From: Burkholderiaceae bacterium
GTDB taxonomy: Bacteria; Pseudomonadota; Gammaproteobacteria; Burkholderiales; Burkholderiaceae_C
Length of the DNA: 64,000 nt
Direction: 5' to 3'
NCBI GenBank assembly: GCA_024235955.1
Contig: JACKLJ010000002.1
Location: 372,001 to 436,000, forward strand
The position numbers and the translations under genes were made by a program. Position 1 is the first letter of the stretch. Every line of letters starts with the position of its first letter. A model generated the notes under the pieces. The model was not told where the DNA came from, did no database searches, and saw only the letters and a program-made list of their open reading frames with translations. This document shows positions 41,526 to 49,484 of the stretch, piece by piece.

Positions 41526-42812
41526 TCACATCAACAGCTCCGCCAGGGGGATGAAGCGCACCGTGTCGCCGGGCGCGATGGTGGTGCCGGCGGGGTTGTC
41601 GACAAAGCCGTCGGCCCAATGCGCCGAGGTCAGCACGCCCGAGCTCTGGTTGGGGAACAGATCCAGCCCGCCCGCGGCATTGCGGCGCGCGCGCAGGAAT
41701 TCGCGACGTTTGTCGGCCCTGGCCACCGTGAAATCGGCCCGCGCGGCCACGGCAACCATGGCCGTGTCTGCGGCACCCTGGAGCTGCAGCAAAAACGGCC
41801 GCACCAGCAGCAGGAAGGTGACGAAGCTGGACACCGGGTTGCCCGGCAGCCCCATGAAATGCGCCGCGCCGCTGGCCGCGCCCCGCCGCACCTGCCCATA
41901 GGCGAAGGGCTTGCCGGGCTTCATGGCAATCTGCCAGAGATCAAGCTGGCCGAGCTGCTCGACCGCGGGCTTGATGTGGTCTTCCTCGCCCACCGAGACG
42001 CCGCCGGAGGTGAGAATCAGGTCGTGCCCTTCGGCGGCCGACTGCAGCGCGGCCAGCGTGGCGGCGCGGTTGTCCGGCACGATGCCCAGGTCGCTCACCG
42101 CGCAGCCCAGGCGCAGCAGCAGCGCGCGCAGGAAGAAGCGGTTGCTGTTGTAGATGGCGCCCGGCTTCATCTGCGCCGGGGGCACCTCACCCGGCATCAC
42201 GAGTTCGTCGCCGGTGGAGAACAGCGCCACCCGCGGGCGCGCGGCCACCAGCAGGCGGTTCATGCCAATTCCGGCCGCCAGCCCAAGACTGGCGGGCGCA
42301 AGCCGCTCTCCTTTTCGGAGTATGGTGGCACCGCGGGTGACGTCCTCGCCGGCCTCGCGCACCCAGTCGCCGCGCCTGGGTACGGCGTTGATACGCACGC
42401 GCGCGGCGCCGCCTTCGCCTTCCAGCGCCTCGGTGTCTTCCTGCATCACCACGGCGTCGGCACCCGCCGGCATGGGCGCGCCGGTGAAGATCCGGGCGGC
42501 ACTGCCGGCGGCCAGCGGCTCGGCCGCATGGCCGGCGGGGATGCGCTGCGTCACCGGCAGCTCCACGCCGGGCCGGGTGACGTCGACGGTGCGCACGGCG
42601 TAGCCGTCCATCGAGGAGTTGTCCTGCGGCGGCACCTGCAGCTCGGACACCAGATCCTGCGCGAGCACGCGGCCGTCGGCATCGAAGGTGCTGAGCGATT
42701 CGACCTCGGTCAGCGGGGCGGCGTGGCCGAGCACGCGCCGCAAGGCTTCATCGAGCGACATCAGCGGCGCACGTGCCCGTGCGGGCGCTGCGGGCTTGGC
42801 GGAATCAGGCAT
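41526..42812 (-). CDS. moeA: Molybdopterin molybdotransferase MoeA
   Basis: Inserts molybdate into adenylated molybdopterin. 428 residues in the standard domain order: MSLDEALRRVLGHAAP; SSMDGYAVRTVDV (the MDGYA motif); IPAGHAAEPLAAGSAARIFTGAPMPAGADAVVMQEDTE; then the MogA-like domain with VALFSTGDELVMPGE, GVSVGEEDH, and GLPGNPVSSFVTF. The first ~15 residues are extra. It overlaps mobB by eight bases and forms an operon with mobB upstream and moaD downstream. Confidence 0.96.
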   Translation of the reverse strand: MPDSAKPAAPARARAPLMSLDEALRRVLGHAAPLTEVESLSTFDADGRVLAQDLVSELQVPPQDNSSMDGYAVRTVDVTRPGVELPVTQRIPAGHAAEPLAAGSAARIFTGAPMPAGADAVVMQEDTEALEGEGGAARVRINAVPRRGDWVREAGEDVTRGATILRKGERLAPASLGLAAGIGMNRLLVAARPRVALFSTGDELVMPGEVPPAQMKPGAIYNSNRFFLRALLLRLGCAVSDLGIVPDNRAATLAALQSAAEGHDLILTSGGVSVGEEDHIKPAVEQLGQLDLWQIAMKPGKPFAYGQVRRGAASGAAHFMGLPGNPVSSFVTFLLLVRPFLLQLQGAADTAMVAVAARADFTVARADKRREFLRARRNAAGGLDLFPNQSSGVLTSAHWADGFVDNPAGTTIAPGDTVRFIPLAELLM

Positions 42813-43350
42813 GGTTCACAGGATAGCCGACGGGGTCGTAGGTGAAGCGCTCACCATGCGCGTCCAGCCATTCGGCCACGGCGTCCGGGTCGTTCAGATC
42901 CAGCACCGGGCGGCCTGTGGGCACGGGCAGCGCGTCCGGCGAATCGGTGGCAATGGCGACGATGAATTCGTCGTCGGGGTACTTGGCGTCCTTGCCGGAA
43001 GCGGCGCGCCAGACCTCGATCTTCAGCAGGTCGCTGCTCTTGAAGCCTTCCACCAGCACCCAGTCGACGCCTTCGTACAGTTCGGCGATGAGCTGGTGCA
43101 CGGTGAGCTGCGCCTCGCGCTCGAACTCGCGCATCAGCGCCAGCCGGCGGCTGGAGGCGACCACCACCTCGAAGGCACCGGCCTCGCGGTGGCGGAAGGT
43201 GTCCTTGCCGGCGTGGTCGATGTCGAAGTTGTGGTGCGCGTGCTTGACCACCGACACCCGCAACCCGCGCAGCCTGAGCGCGGGGATCAAGCGCTCGATG
43301 AGCTGCGTCTTGCCCGAACCGGAGTAGCCGGCGAAACCGACCACCTTCAT
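42805..43350 (-). CDS. mobB: Molybdopterin-guanine dinucleotide biosynthesis adaptor MobB
   Basis: 181 residues. The N-terminal P-loop GYSGSGKTQLIERLIPAL (about residues 8-25) and VSVVKHAHHNFDIDHAGKDTFRHREAGA are the MobB signatures. It is a GTP-binding partner of MobA in converting Moco to its guanine dinucleotide form used by DMSO-reductase-family enzymes. It lies 70 bases after thrC, with a family B repeat between, and overlaps moeA. Confidence 0.94.
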   Translation of the reverse strand: MKVVGFAGYSGSGKTQLIERLIPALRLRGLRVSVVKHAHHNFDIDHAGKDTFRHREAGAFEVVVASSRRLALMREFEREAQLTVHQLIAELYEGVDWVLVEGFKSSDLLKIEVWRAASGKDAKYPDDEFIVAIATDSPDALPVPTGRPVLDLNDPDAVAEWLDAHGERFTYDPVGYPVNHA

Positions 43351-43376
43351 GGCGAACCTCTTAATACGCTATTAAT

Positions 43377-43425
43377 CATATAGCTGCCTGCGCCCGCCAC
43401 ATAAGGGCAAAAGGCCAATTTCATT
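43377..43425 (+). repeat. Family B dispersed repeat
   Basis: Well-conserved copy: TAGCTGCCTGCGCCCGCCAC then ATAAGGGCAAAAGGCCAATTT. It lies between thrC and mobB and reaches the thrC stop codon (minus strand). Confidence 0.88.
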
Positions 43426-44848
43426 CACAATTTTCCGCAACGAAGGCCTTCACCCCGGCGGCGTCGGCAGGCATCACCTGCACGCGGCGCGGCAGCTGTT
43501 CGATGCCGTTGAAGCGCGCCGGGCGCTCCGGGTCGCGCCCCAGCGCCTCGCGGATGGTGGCGGCAAACTTGATGGGCAGCGCCGTCTCCAGCACGATCAT
43601 CGGCACGCCGGCGCGCACGTGGGGGCGCGCCACCTTCACGCCGTCGGCGGTGTGGGTGTCGATCATCACGCCGTGCTGCTGGAACAGCTCGCGGATGGTG
43701 GCCAGGCGGTCGGCGTGCGTGCTCTTGCCGCTGACGAAGCCGTAGCGGCTGCGCGCCTCGGCAAAGGCCGGGTCGGCCCCCAGGTCGAACCGGCCGCTGG
43801 CGAGCAGAGCGTCGTGGAACAGCGCGCGCGTGCGGGCACCGTCGCGCCCCAGCAGGTCGAACACGAAGCGCTCGAAGTTGCTGGCCTTGCTGATGTCCAT
43901 GCTCGGGCTGCTGGTCTCGTGCGTGTCGGCGCTGCCGCGCACACGGTAGACGCCGGTGCGGAAGAACTCGTCGAGCACGTCGTTCTCGTTGGTGGCCACC
44001 ACCAGCTGGCCGATCGGCAGGCCCATCTGCCGCGCCACGTGGCCGGCGCAGATGTTGCCGAAGTTGCCGCTGGGCACGGTGAAATCGACTTGCTCGGAAT
44101 CGTTCCGGGTTGCCTGGAAGTAGCCGGCAAAGTAGTAGACGACCTGCGCCAGCAGTCGGGCCCAGTTGATCGAATTGACGGTGCCGATCTTGTAGCGGCG
44201 CTTGAAGGCCAGGTCGTTGCTCACCGCCTTGACGATGTCCTGGCAGTCGTCGAACACGCCCTCGATGGCGATGTTGTGGATGTTGGTGTCCTGCAGGCTG
44301 AACATCTGCGCCTGCTGGAACGCGCTCATGCGCCCATGTGGGCTCAGCATGAACACGCGGATGCCCTGCTTGCCGCGCATGGCGTACTCGGCCGCGCTGC
44401 CGGTGTCGCCGCTGGTGGCGCCGAGGATGTTGAGCTGCTCGCCGCGGCGCGCCAGTTCGTACTCGAACAGGTTGCCCAGCAGCTGCATGGCCATGTCCTT
44501 GAAGGCCAGCGTGGGACCGTTGGACAGCGCTTCCAGATAGAAGCCGTCCTGCAGTGGCTTGAGCGGCACGATCTCACGCGTGCCGAAGACCTCGGGCGTG
44601 TAGGTCTTCTCGCACAGGCGCCGCAGGTCGGCCGGCGGAATGTCGTCGATGTAAAGCGAGAGGATCTCGAACGCCAGCGCGGCGTAGCCCTGCTCGCGGT
44701 AAACGCGCCGCAGTTCGGCCAGGCGGGCGCGGTCGATCTGGGGGTAGTGGTCGGGCAGGTACAGGCCGCCGTCGGGCGCCAGGCCCTCGAGCAGGATGTC
44801 GCAGAACTTGCGCGGCGTGGCGTCGCCGCGGGTGGAGAGGTAGTTCAT
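43421..44848 (-). CDS. thrC: Threonine synthase
   Basis: Converts O-phosphohomoserine to threonine; PLP enzyme of 475 residues. The N-terminus MNYLSTRGDATPRKFCDILLEGLAPDGGLYLP is typical. The PLP Lys is in GPTLAFKDMAMQLLG (about residue 117), the phosphate-binding loop is NILGATSGDTGSAAEYAMRG, and FTVPSGNFGNICAG follows. ATG at 44848 overlaps the tag stop (ATGA). It belongs to the threonine branch with hom upstream. Confidence 0.97.
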   Translation of the reverse strand: MNYLSTRGDATPRKFCDILLEGLAPDGGLYLPDHYPQIDRARLAELRRVYREQGYAALAFEILSLYIDDIPPADLRRLCEKTYTPEVFGTREIVPLKPLQDGFYLEALSNGPTLAFKDMAMQLLGNLFEYELARRGEQLNILGATSGDTGSAAEYAMRGKQGIRVFMLSPHGRMSAFQQAQMFSLQDTNIHNIAIEGVFDDCQDIVKAVSNDLAFKRRYKIGTVNSINWARLLAQVVYYFAGYFQATRNDSEQVDFTVPSGNFGNICAGHVARQMGLPIGQLVVATNENDVLDEFFRTGVYRVRGSADTHETSSPSMDISKASNFERFVFDLLGRDGARTRALFHDALLASGRFDLGADPAFAEARSRYGFVSGKSTHADRLATIRELFQQHGVMIDTHTADGVKVARPHVRAGVPMIVLETALPIKFAATIREALGRDPERPARFNGIEQLPRRVQVMPADAAGVKAFVAENCE

Positions 44849-45402
44849 GGCTTGCTGGTGCATGCCCAGGCCGGCTTGGCGCGCAACACGCGCCGGTGCA
44901 CCGGGCAATCGGGGGTGTGGGCGCCGGGCAGGTAGCCGGTGCTCATCAGAAACTCGTTGACGATCTCGCCGCCGACGAACTTGAACTGCTGCTTGAACAG
45001 CCTGGTCCATTCGGCCAGCGCGAGGGGATGGTGAGCGTCGAGCCAGGCCTTGAACGAGCCGTGCGAGGCTTGCAGTTCCACGATACGGCGCGCGTTGTGG
45101 ATGGCGGCGTCCACCTTCAGGCGGTTGCGCACGATGCCTGCGTCCTGCAGCAGCCGTTCGCGCTCGGCCACGCCGTAGGCCGCCACGCGGGCCACGCTGA
45201 AGCCGCTGTAGGCCGCTTCGAAAGCCTGCTGCTTGCGCAGCATCAGCGTCCAGCTCAGCCCGGCCTGGTTGATCTCCAGCAGCAGGCGGCCGAACAATGC
45301 GTCGTCGCCCGTGACCGGAAAGCCGTAGGCCTGGTCGTGGTAGGCCTTGTTCGGATCGTCGGTGCCGGCCGGCAAGGCATTGACGAAGGCGCAGTAGCTC
45401 AT
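44845..45402 (-). CDS. tag: DNA-3-methyladenine glycosylase I
   Basis: Removes 3-methyladenine from alkylated DNA. 185 residues, the usual length. Family features: N-terminal YCAFVN (zinc Cys), KAYHDQAYGFPVTGDDALFGRLLLEINQAGLSWTLMLRKQQAFEAAY, a helix-hairpin region GIVRNRLKVDAAIHNARRI, and the C-terminal FVGGEIVNEFLMSTGYL with zinc ligands in H-T-P-D-C-PVH. It is translated between hom and thrC, an unusual place for a repair gene, and overlaps thrC by four bases. Confidence 0.95.
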   Translation of the reverse strand: MSYCAFVNALPAGTDDPNKAYHDQAYGFPVTGDDALFGRLLLEINQAGLSWTLMLRKQQAFEAAYSGFSVARVAAYGVAERERLLQDAGIVRNRLKVDAAIHNARRIVELQASHGSFKAWLDAHHPLALAEWTRLFKQQFKFVGGEIVNEFLMSTGYLPGAHTPDCPVHRRVLRAKPAWACTSKP

Positions 45403-45448
45403 GGAAAAGCCGGGAACCGTGCGCGCCCTCGCCGAGCCGAAGCCCCGC

Positions 45449-46774
45449 TCAGGCCAGTTCCTCTTTGCGGATCCGCACGATCGGCGCCAGCACGCTGGGC
45501 AGGCCCTGCAGCTCGGCCAGGGCGGCGTTCATGGCGCCTTCGCGGGCATCGTGGGTGAGGATGATGAGATCGGTCTGGGTGCTGCCCTCGCCGCCCACCT
45601 CGTCGGCCTCGCGCTGCAGCAGCGCGTCGATGCTGATGCCGGCGTCGGCCAGGATGGTGGCCACGCGCGCCAGCACGCCGGCCTGGTCGGCCACGCGCAG
45701 GCGCAGGTAGTAGCCGGTGACGACGTCTTCCATGGGCAGCACGCTCACGTCGCGCATCTGGCCGGGCTGGAAGGCCAGGTGCGGCACGCGGTGCTGCGGG
45801 TCGCTGGTGGCCAGGCGGGTGACGTCCACCAGGTCGGCGATCACGGCGCTGGCGGTCGGCTCGCTGCCGGCGCCCTTGCCGTAGTAGAGCGTGGTGCCCA
45901 CGGCGTCGCCGTTGACCACCACCGCGTTCATGGCGCCTTCCACGTTGGCGATCAGGCGCCGGGCCGGCACCAGCGTGGGGTGCACGCGCAACTCAACACC
46001 CTTGCCCTCACGGCGCCTGGTGATGCCCAGCAGCTTGATGCGGTAGCCCAGTTGCTCGGCGTAGCGGATGTCCGTGGCGGCCAGGTGCGTGATGCCTTCC
46101 ACGTAGGCCTTGTCGAACTGCACCGGGATGCCGAAGGCGATGGCGCTCATGATGGCCGCCTTGTGCGCAGCGTCGACGCCCTCGATGTCGAAGGTCGGGT
46201 CGGCCTCGGCGTAGCCCAGGCGCTGCGCTTCCTTGAGCACGACGTCGAAGTCGAGCCCCTTGTCGCGCATCTCCGACAGGATGAAGTTGGTGGTGCCGTT
46301 GATGATGCCGGCGATCCACTGGATGCGGTTGGCCGTGAGGCCCTCGCGCAGCGCCTTGATGATGGGGATGCCCCCGGCCACCGAGGCCTCGAAGGCCACC
46401 ATCACGCCGTGCCTGTGCGCGGCCTCGAAGATCTCGGTGCCGTGCACGGCCAGCAGGGCCTTGTTGGCCGTGACCACGTGCTTGCCGTGGGCGATGGCTT
46501 CTAGCACCAGCTCGCGCGCCAGCTCGTAGCCGCCGATCAGCTCGACCACGATCTCGACGCCCGGGTCGCGCACGATCTCGCGCGGGTCGGCCACCACGCG
46601 GGCCGTGTCGCCCACCACGGCCTTGGCCTTGGCGGTGTCGCGGCGCGACACCATGGCCACCTCGATGCCGCGGCCGGCGCGGCGCGCGATCTCTTCCTGG
46701 TTGCGGCGCAGCACCTCGTACACGCCGCCGCCCACCGTGCCCAGGCCCAGCAGGCCGACTTGAATCGGTTTCAT
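45449..46774 (-). CDS. hom: Homoserine dehydrogenase
   Basis: Reduces aspartate semialdehyde to homoserine. 441 residues: NAD-binding GLLGLGTVGGGVYEVLRRN (about 7-25), catalytic domain with VTANKALLAVHG, the GIINGTTNFILSEM motif and EADPTFDIEGVDAAHKAAIMSAIAFG with substrate-binding Glu/Asp and Lys, and a C-terminal ACT domain (about 358-430: GYYLRLRVADQAGVLARVATILADAGISIDALLQ) for threonine feedback. It is followed by tag and thrC. Confidence 0.97.
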   Translation of the reverse strand: MKPIQVGLLGLGTVGGGVYEVLRRNQEEIARRAGRGIEVAMVSRRDTAKAKAVVGDTARVVADPREIVRDPGVEIVVELIGGYELARELVLEAIAHGKHVVTANKALLAVHGTEIFEAAHRHGVMVAFEASVAGGIPIIKALREGLTANRIQWIAGIINGTTNFILSEMRDKGLDFDVVLKEAQRLGYAEADPTFDIEGVDAAHKAAIMSAIAFGIPVQFDKAYVEGITHLAATDIRYAEQLGYRIKLLGITRRREGKGVELRVHPTLVPARRLIANVEGAMNAVVVNGDAVGTTLYYGKGAGSEPTASAVIADLVDVTRLATSDPQHRVPHLAFQPGQMRDVSVLPMEDVVTGYYLRLRVADQAGVLARVATILADAGISIDALLQREADEVGGEGSTQTDLIILTHDAREGAMNAALAELQGLPSVLAPIVRIRKEELA

Positions 46775-46784
46775 GAACTTCTTT

Positions 46785-46835
46785 GAATCAAAATGGCCGC
46801 CAGCCCTTGGCCATCAGGCGCGGGCAGCTTCTTTT
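46785..46835 (-). repeat. Family B dispersed repeat overlapping an aminotransferase 3' end
   Basis: CAAAATGGCCGCCAGCCCTT then AGGCGCGGGCAGCT and a T run: reverse-orientation copy between hom and the aminotransferase. It runs past the aminotransferase stop (46814-46816), so the last residues of that protein are encoded by the repeat. Confidence 0.75.
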
Positions 46836-48088
46836 TTTGCAGCAATCTCGACCACCTGGCCGCTGCGGCCGTGCTGCTGCCGGTAACCGGCCAGGAAGTC
46901 CGCCAGCCGGCCAATGGCCTCGCGCAGGTCGTCCTCGTGCGGCAGGAACACGATGCGGAAGTGCTGGTGGTCCGGGTAGTTGAAGCCCGAGCCCTGCACC
47001 AGCATCACGCGGGTGGCGCGCAGCACTTCCATGAAGAACTGGCGGTCGTCGGCGATCGGGTAGACCTTGGGGTCCAGCCGCGGGAACATGTAGAGCGCCG
47101 CCCGCGGCTTGACGCAAGTGACGCCGGGGATGGCGGTGATCAACTCGTAGGCCAGGTCGCGCTGGCGGCGCAGGCGCCCGCCTTCCTTGACCAGGTCCTG
47201 GATGCTCTGGTAGCCGCCCAGCGCGGTCTGGATCGCATACTGGCCCGGCACGTTGGAGCCCAGCTTGATGTTGGCCAGCATGTTCAGGCCCTCGATGTAG
47301 TCGCGGGCGGCGCGCTTGTCGCCCGAGACGAACATCCAGCCAGCCCGGAAGCCGCAGGAGCGGTAGGCCTTGGAGAGCGAGTTGAAGGTGAGCGTGAGCA
47401 CGTCGGTGGACAGCGAGGCCAGCGCGGTGTGGCGCGCGTCTTCGTACAGCACCTTGTCGTACACCTCGTCGGCCATCAGCACCAGCTGGTGCTCGCGCGC
47501 GATCTGCACGATGCCCTGCAGCAGCTCGTCCGAATACAGCGCACCGGTCGGGTTGTTGGGGTTGATCACCACGATGGCCTTGGTGCGCGGCGTGATCTTG
47601 GCGCGGATGTCGGCCAGGTTGGGCATCCAGCCGTTGGCCTCGTCGCACAGGTAGTGCACCGGCCGGCCGCCGGCCAGGCTGGCCGAGGCCGTCCAGAGCG
47701 GGTAGTCGGGCGCCGGCACCAGCAACTCGTCGCCGTCGTTCAGCAATGCGGTGGTAGCCATCACGATCAGGTCGCTGGCGCCGTTGCCCAGGTAGATGTC
47801 GTCCAGCGTCACGCCCTGCACGCCCAGCTGCTGGGTGTAGTGCATCACCGCCTTGCGGGCGGCGAAGATGCCCTTGCTGTCAGAGTAGCCAGCCGAATCG
47901 TGCAGGTTGCGCGCCATGTCCTGCACGATCTCTTCCGGCGGCTCGAAGCCGAACGGCGCCAGGTTGCCGATGTTCAGCTTGATGATCTTCTGGCCTTCGT
48001 CCTCCATCTGCTTGGCCGCATCCACGATCGGGCCTCGCACGTCGTAGAGCACGTTGGCAAGCTTGTTGGACTTGGAAATCGGGTTCAT
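46814..48088 (-). CDS. Pyridoxal-phosphate aminotransferase (alanine transaminase type, AlaA-like)
   Basis: 424 residues of class I aminotransferase fold. The PLP Lys is in FNSLSKAYRSCGFRAGW (about residue 240); NPNNPTGALYS and GNGASDLI bind PLP and substrate. Overall similarity is to glutamate-pyruvate aminotransferase AlaA/AlaC, which makes alanine from pyruvate and glutamate. The position before hom-thrC is common in this family of bacteria. The C-terminal AAKKEAARA is coded by a family B repeat. Confidence 0.92.
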   Translation of the reverse strand: MNPISKSNKLANVLYDVRGPIVDAAKQMEDEGQKIIKLNIGNLAPFGFEPPEEIVQDMARNLHDSAGYSDSKGIFAARKAVMHYTQQLGVQGVTLDDIYLGNGASDLIVMATTALLNDGDELLVPAPDYPLWTASASLAGGRPVHYLCDEANGWMPNLADIRAKITPRTKAIVVINPNNPTGALYSDELLQGIVQIAREHQLVLMADEVYDKVLYEDARHTALASLSTDVLTLTFNSLSKAYRSCGFRAGWMFVSGDKRAARDYIEGLNMLANIKLGSNVPGQYAIQTALGGYQSIQDLVKEGGRLRRQRDLAYELITAIPGVTCVKPRAALYMFPRLDPKVYPIADDRQFFMEVLRATRVMLVQGSGFNYPDHQHFRIVFLPHEDDLREAIGRLADFLAGYRQQHGRSGQVVEIAAKKEAARA

Positions 48089-48187
48089 GGCAGGGTTGCG
48101 CGCGCCTCGGGCACGCTCTGGCTTCGGGAAACCTAGAATTGGAACACATCTGCGCGCCAGTCAGGCGCCGCTTTCTCCTCGGTCGCC

Positions 48188-48580
48188 ATGAAATTCCAGC
48201 TCGAAACCTCCAGCCTGCCCGTCATCGGGGGACACGGACCTGGCTGGATCTCCCTGGGCAACCAGCGCATCACCGAAAGCGTGATGATCGATCTGGCCGG
48301 CCAGGCCCTGCCCTGGGGCACCCCGGCGTTCGATGGCCTGGGGGCCGAGCACTTCGCCCTGCTGGTGCCGCAGGAAGCCGCCGCTCCCCGGCCGGAACTG
48401 GTGCTGTTCGGCAGCGGCACGCGGCTGCGCTTTCCGCGGCCTGCCTGGCTGCGGCCGCTGATCGAGGCCGGCATCGGTGTCGAGACCATGGACACGGCCG
48501 CCGCCTGCCGCACCTGGAACATCCTCACCGGTGAGGGCCGGCGCGTACTCGCGGCCCTGCTGGTCGAGCCGGTCGCGTAG
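48188..48580 (+). CDS. Mth938-like domain protein (DUF498)
   Basis: 130 residues of the Mth938/NDUFAF3 family: TSSLPVIGGHGPGWISLGNQRI, WGTPAFDGLGAEHFALL, ELVLFGSGTRLRFP and VETMDTAAACRTWNILTGEGRRVLAALL. The human relative is a complex I assembly factor; bacterial members are of unknown role. It is divergent from the aminotransferase gene, with a possible -10 TAGAAT at 48134. No partner nearby suggests a function. Confidence 0.88.
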   Translation: MKFQLETSSLPVIGGHGPGWISLGNQRITESVMIDLAGQALPWGTPAFDGLGAEHFALLVPQEAAAPRPELVLFGSGTRLRFPRPAWLRPLIEAGIGVETMDTAAACRTWNILTGEGRRVLAALLVEPVA

Positions 48581-48708
48581 GCGCGCGCCGCGGGGACGCC
48601 GGCAAGGCGCCGGTCACCCCGATCGGTTAAAATCTCCAGTTGCAACGGCTTGGGTCAAGAGGAGATAGCCGAGCAGCCTGCCCGTCTCGATTTCACCCTT
48701 GGTCCCAG

Positions 48709-48730
48709 GTTCCGGCCTCCGCTGGCCGGA
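48709..48730. other. Hairpin in the long leader of the peroxiredoxin gene
   Basis: TTCCGGCC-TCCGCT-GGCCGGAA, a perfect 8-bp stem, lies 55 bases before the peroxiredoxin start. TAAAAT at about 48628 may be the -10 box, which would give a leader of roughly 145 bases. The hairpin has no T tract; a role in RNA stability or translation is possible but not shown. Confidence 0.35.
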
Positions 48731-48784
48731 ATTGGTTTGCCTTCGCCCTCCGCTCCATACCCGTCACAAGAGATAGAAGTCCAC

Positions 48785-49261
48785 ATGGCGATTGTTGTCA
48801 ACAAACCCCTCCCCGAATTCGAAGCCGTCGCCACCGGCGACACCAAGGTCAGCAACACCTCGCACGTCGGGCAGGCGATGGTGCTCTATTTTTACCCCAA
48901 GGACAACACCCCCGGCTGCACCACCGAGGCCATGCAGTTCCGCGACAAGTACAAGGACTTCATCAAGTCCGGCGCCGTGGTGTTCGGCGTGAGCCGCGAC
49001 AACATGAAGTCGCACGAGGACTTCAAGGCCAAGCTGGAACTGCCGTTCGAGCTGATCGCCGACACCGAAGAGAAGATGTGCCACATGTTCGGCGTGGTCA
49101 AGAACAAGATCATGTACGGCAAGAAGGTCAAGGGCATCGAGCGCAGCACTTTCCTGATCGATGCCGACGGCATCCTGGTGCAGGAATGGCGCGGCCTGAA
49201 GGTGCCCGGCCACGTCGAACAGGTGCTCAAGGCCGTCAAGGCGCTCAAGAAGGCGGCCTGA
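48785..49261 (+). CDS. bcp: Thioredoxin-dependent peroxiredoxin (Bcp/PrxQ-like)
   Basis: Reduces peroxides with thioredoxin. 158 residues: AMVLYFYPKDNTPGCTTEAMQFRDKY contains the peroxidatic Cys (about residue 45 in PGCT). A Cys in EEKMCHMFGVV (about 98) could be the resolving residue. RSTFLIDADGILVQEW is the conserved C-terminal strand. The start at 48785 is clear; the long leader contains a hairpin. Confidence 0.93.
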   Translation: MAIVVNKPLPEFEAVATGDTKVSNTSHVGQAMVLYFYPKDNTPGCTTEAMQFRDKYKDFIKSGAVVFGVSRDNMKSHEDFKAKLELPFELIADTEEKMCHMFGVVKNKIMYGKKVKGIERSTFLIDADGILVQEWRGLKVPGHVEQVLKAVKALKKAA

Positions 49262-49484
49262 AAAGGCTGCCCGGCACGGCGCCATGGCGCCGCCTCCGTC
49301 ACTCCCACGCCACGCGTTGATCGCCACCGTCCGCCTGCAGGCCTGCCTGCATCCGACCGCCGCCCAGGCTTACCGCCGGGCGGCGTTTCCGTTTCCTCCC
49401 GCCCGCCACGCGCTCCTGTTGCCGCGCGGCGCCGCGTCAACAGCCGAGCGCTGAACCGCATTGCGGCCAGGCCGCCCCCGCCCC

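Noticed and set aside
41394..42845. 483-codon plus-strand frame opposite moeA
   Set aside because: Antisense shadow; its start lies in the repeat pair, and moeA is clear on the other strand.
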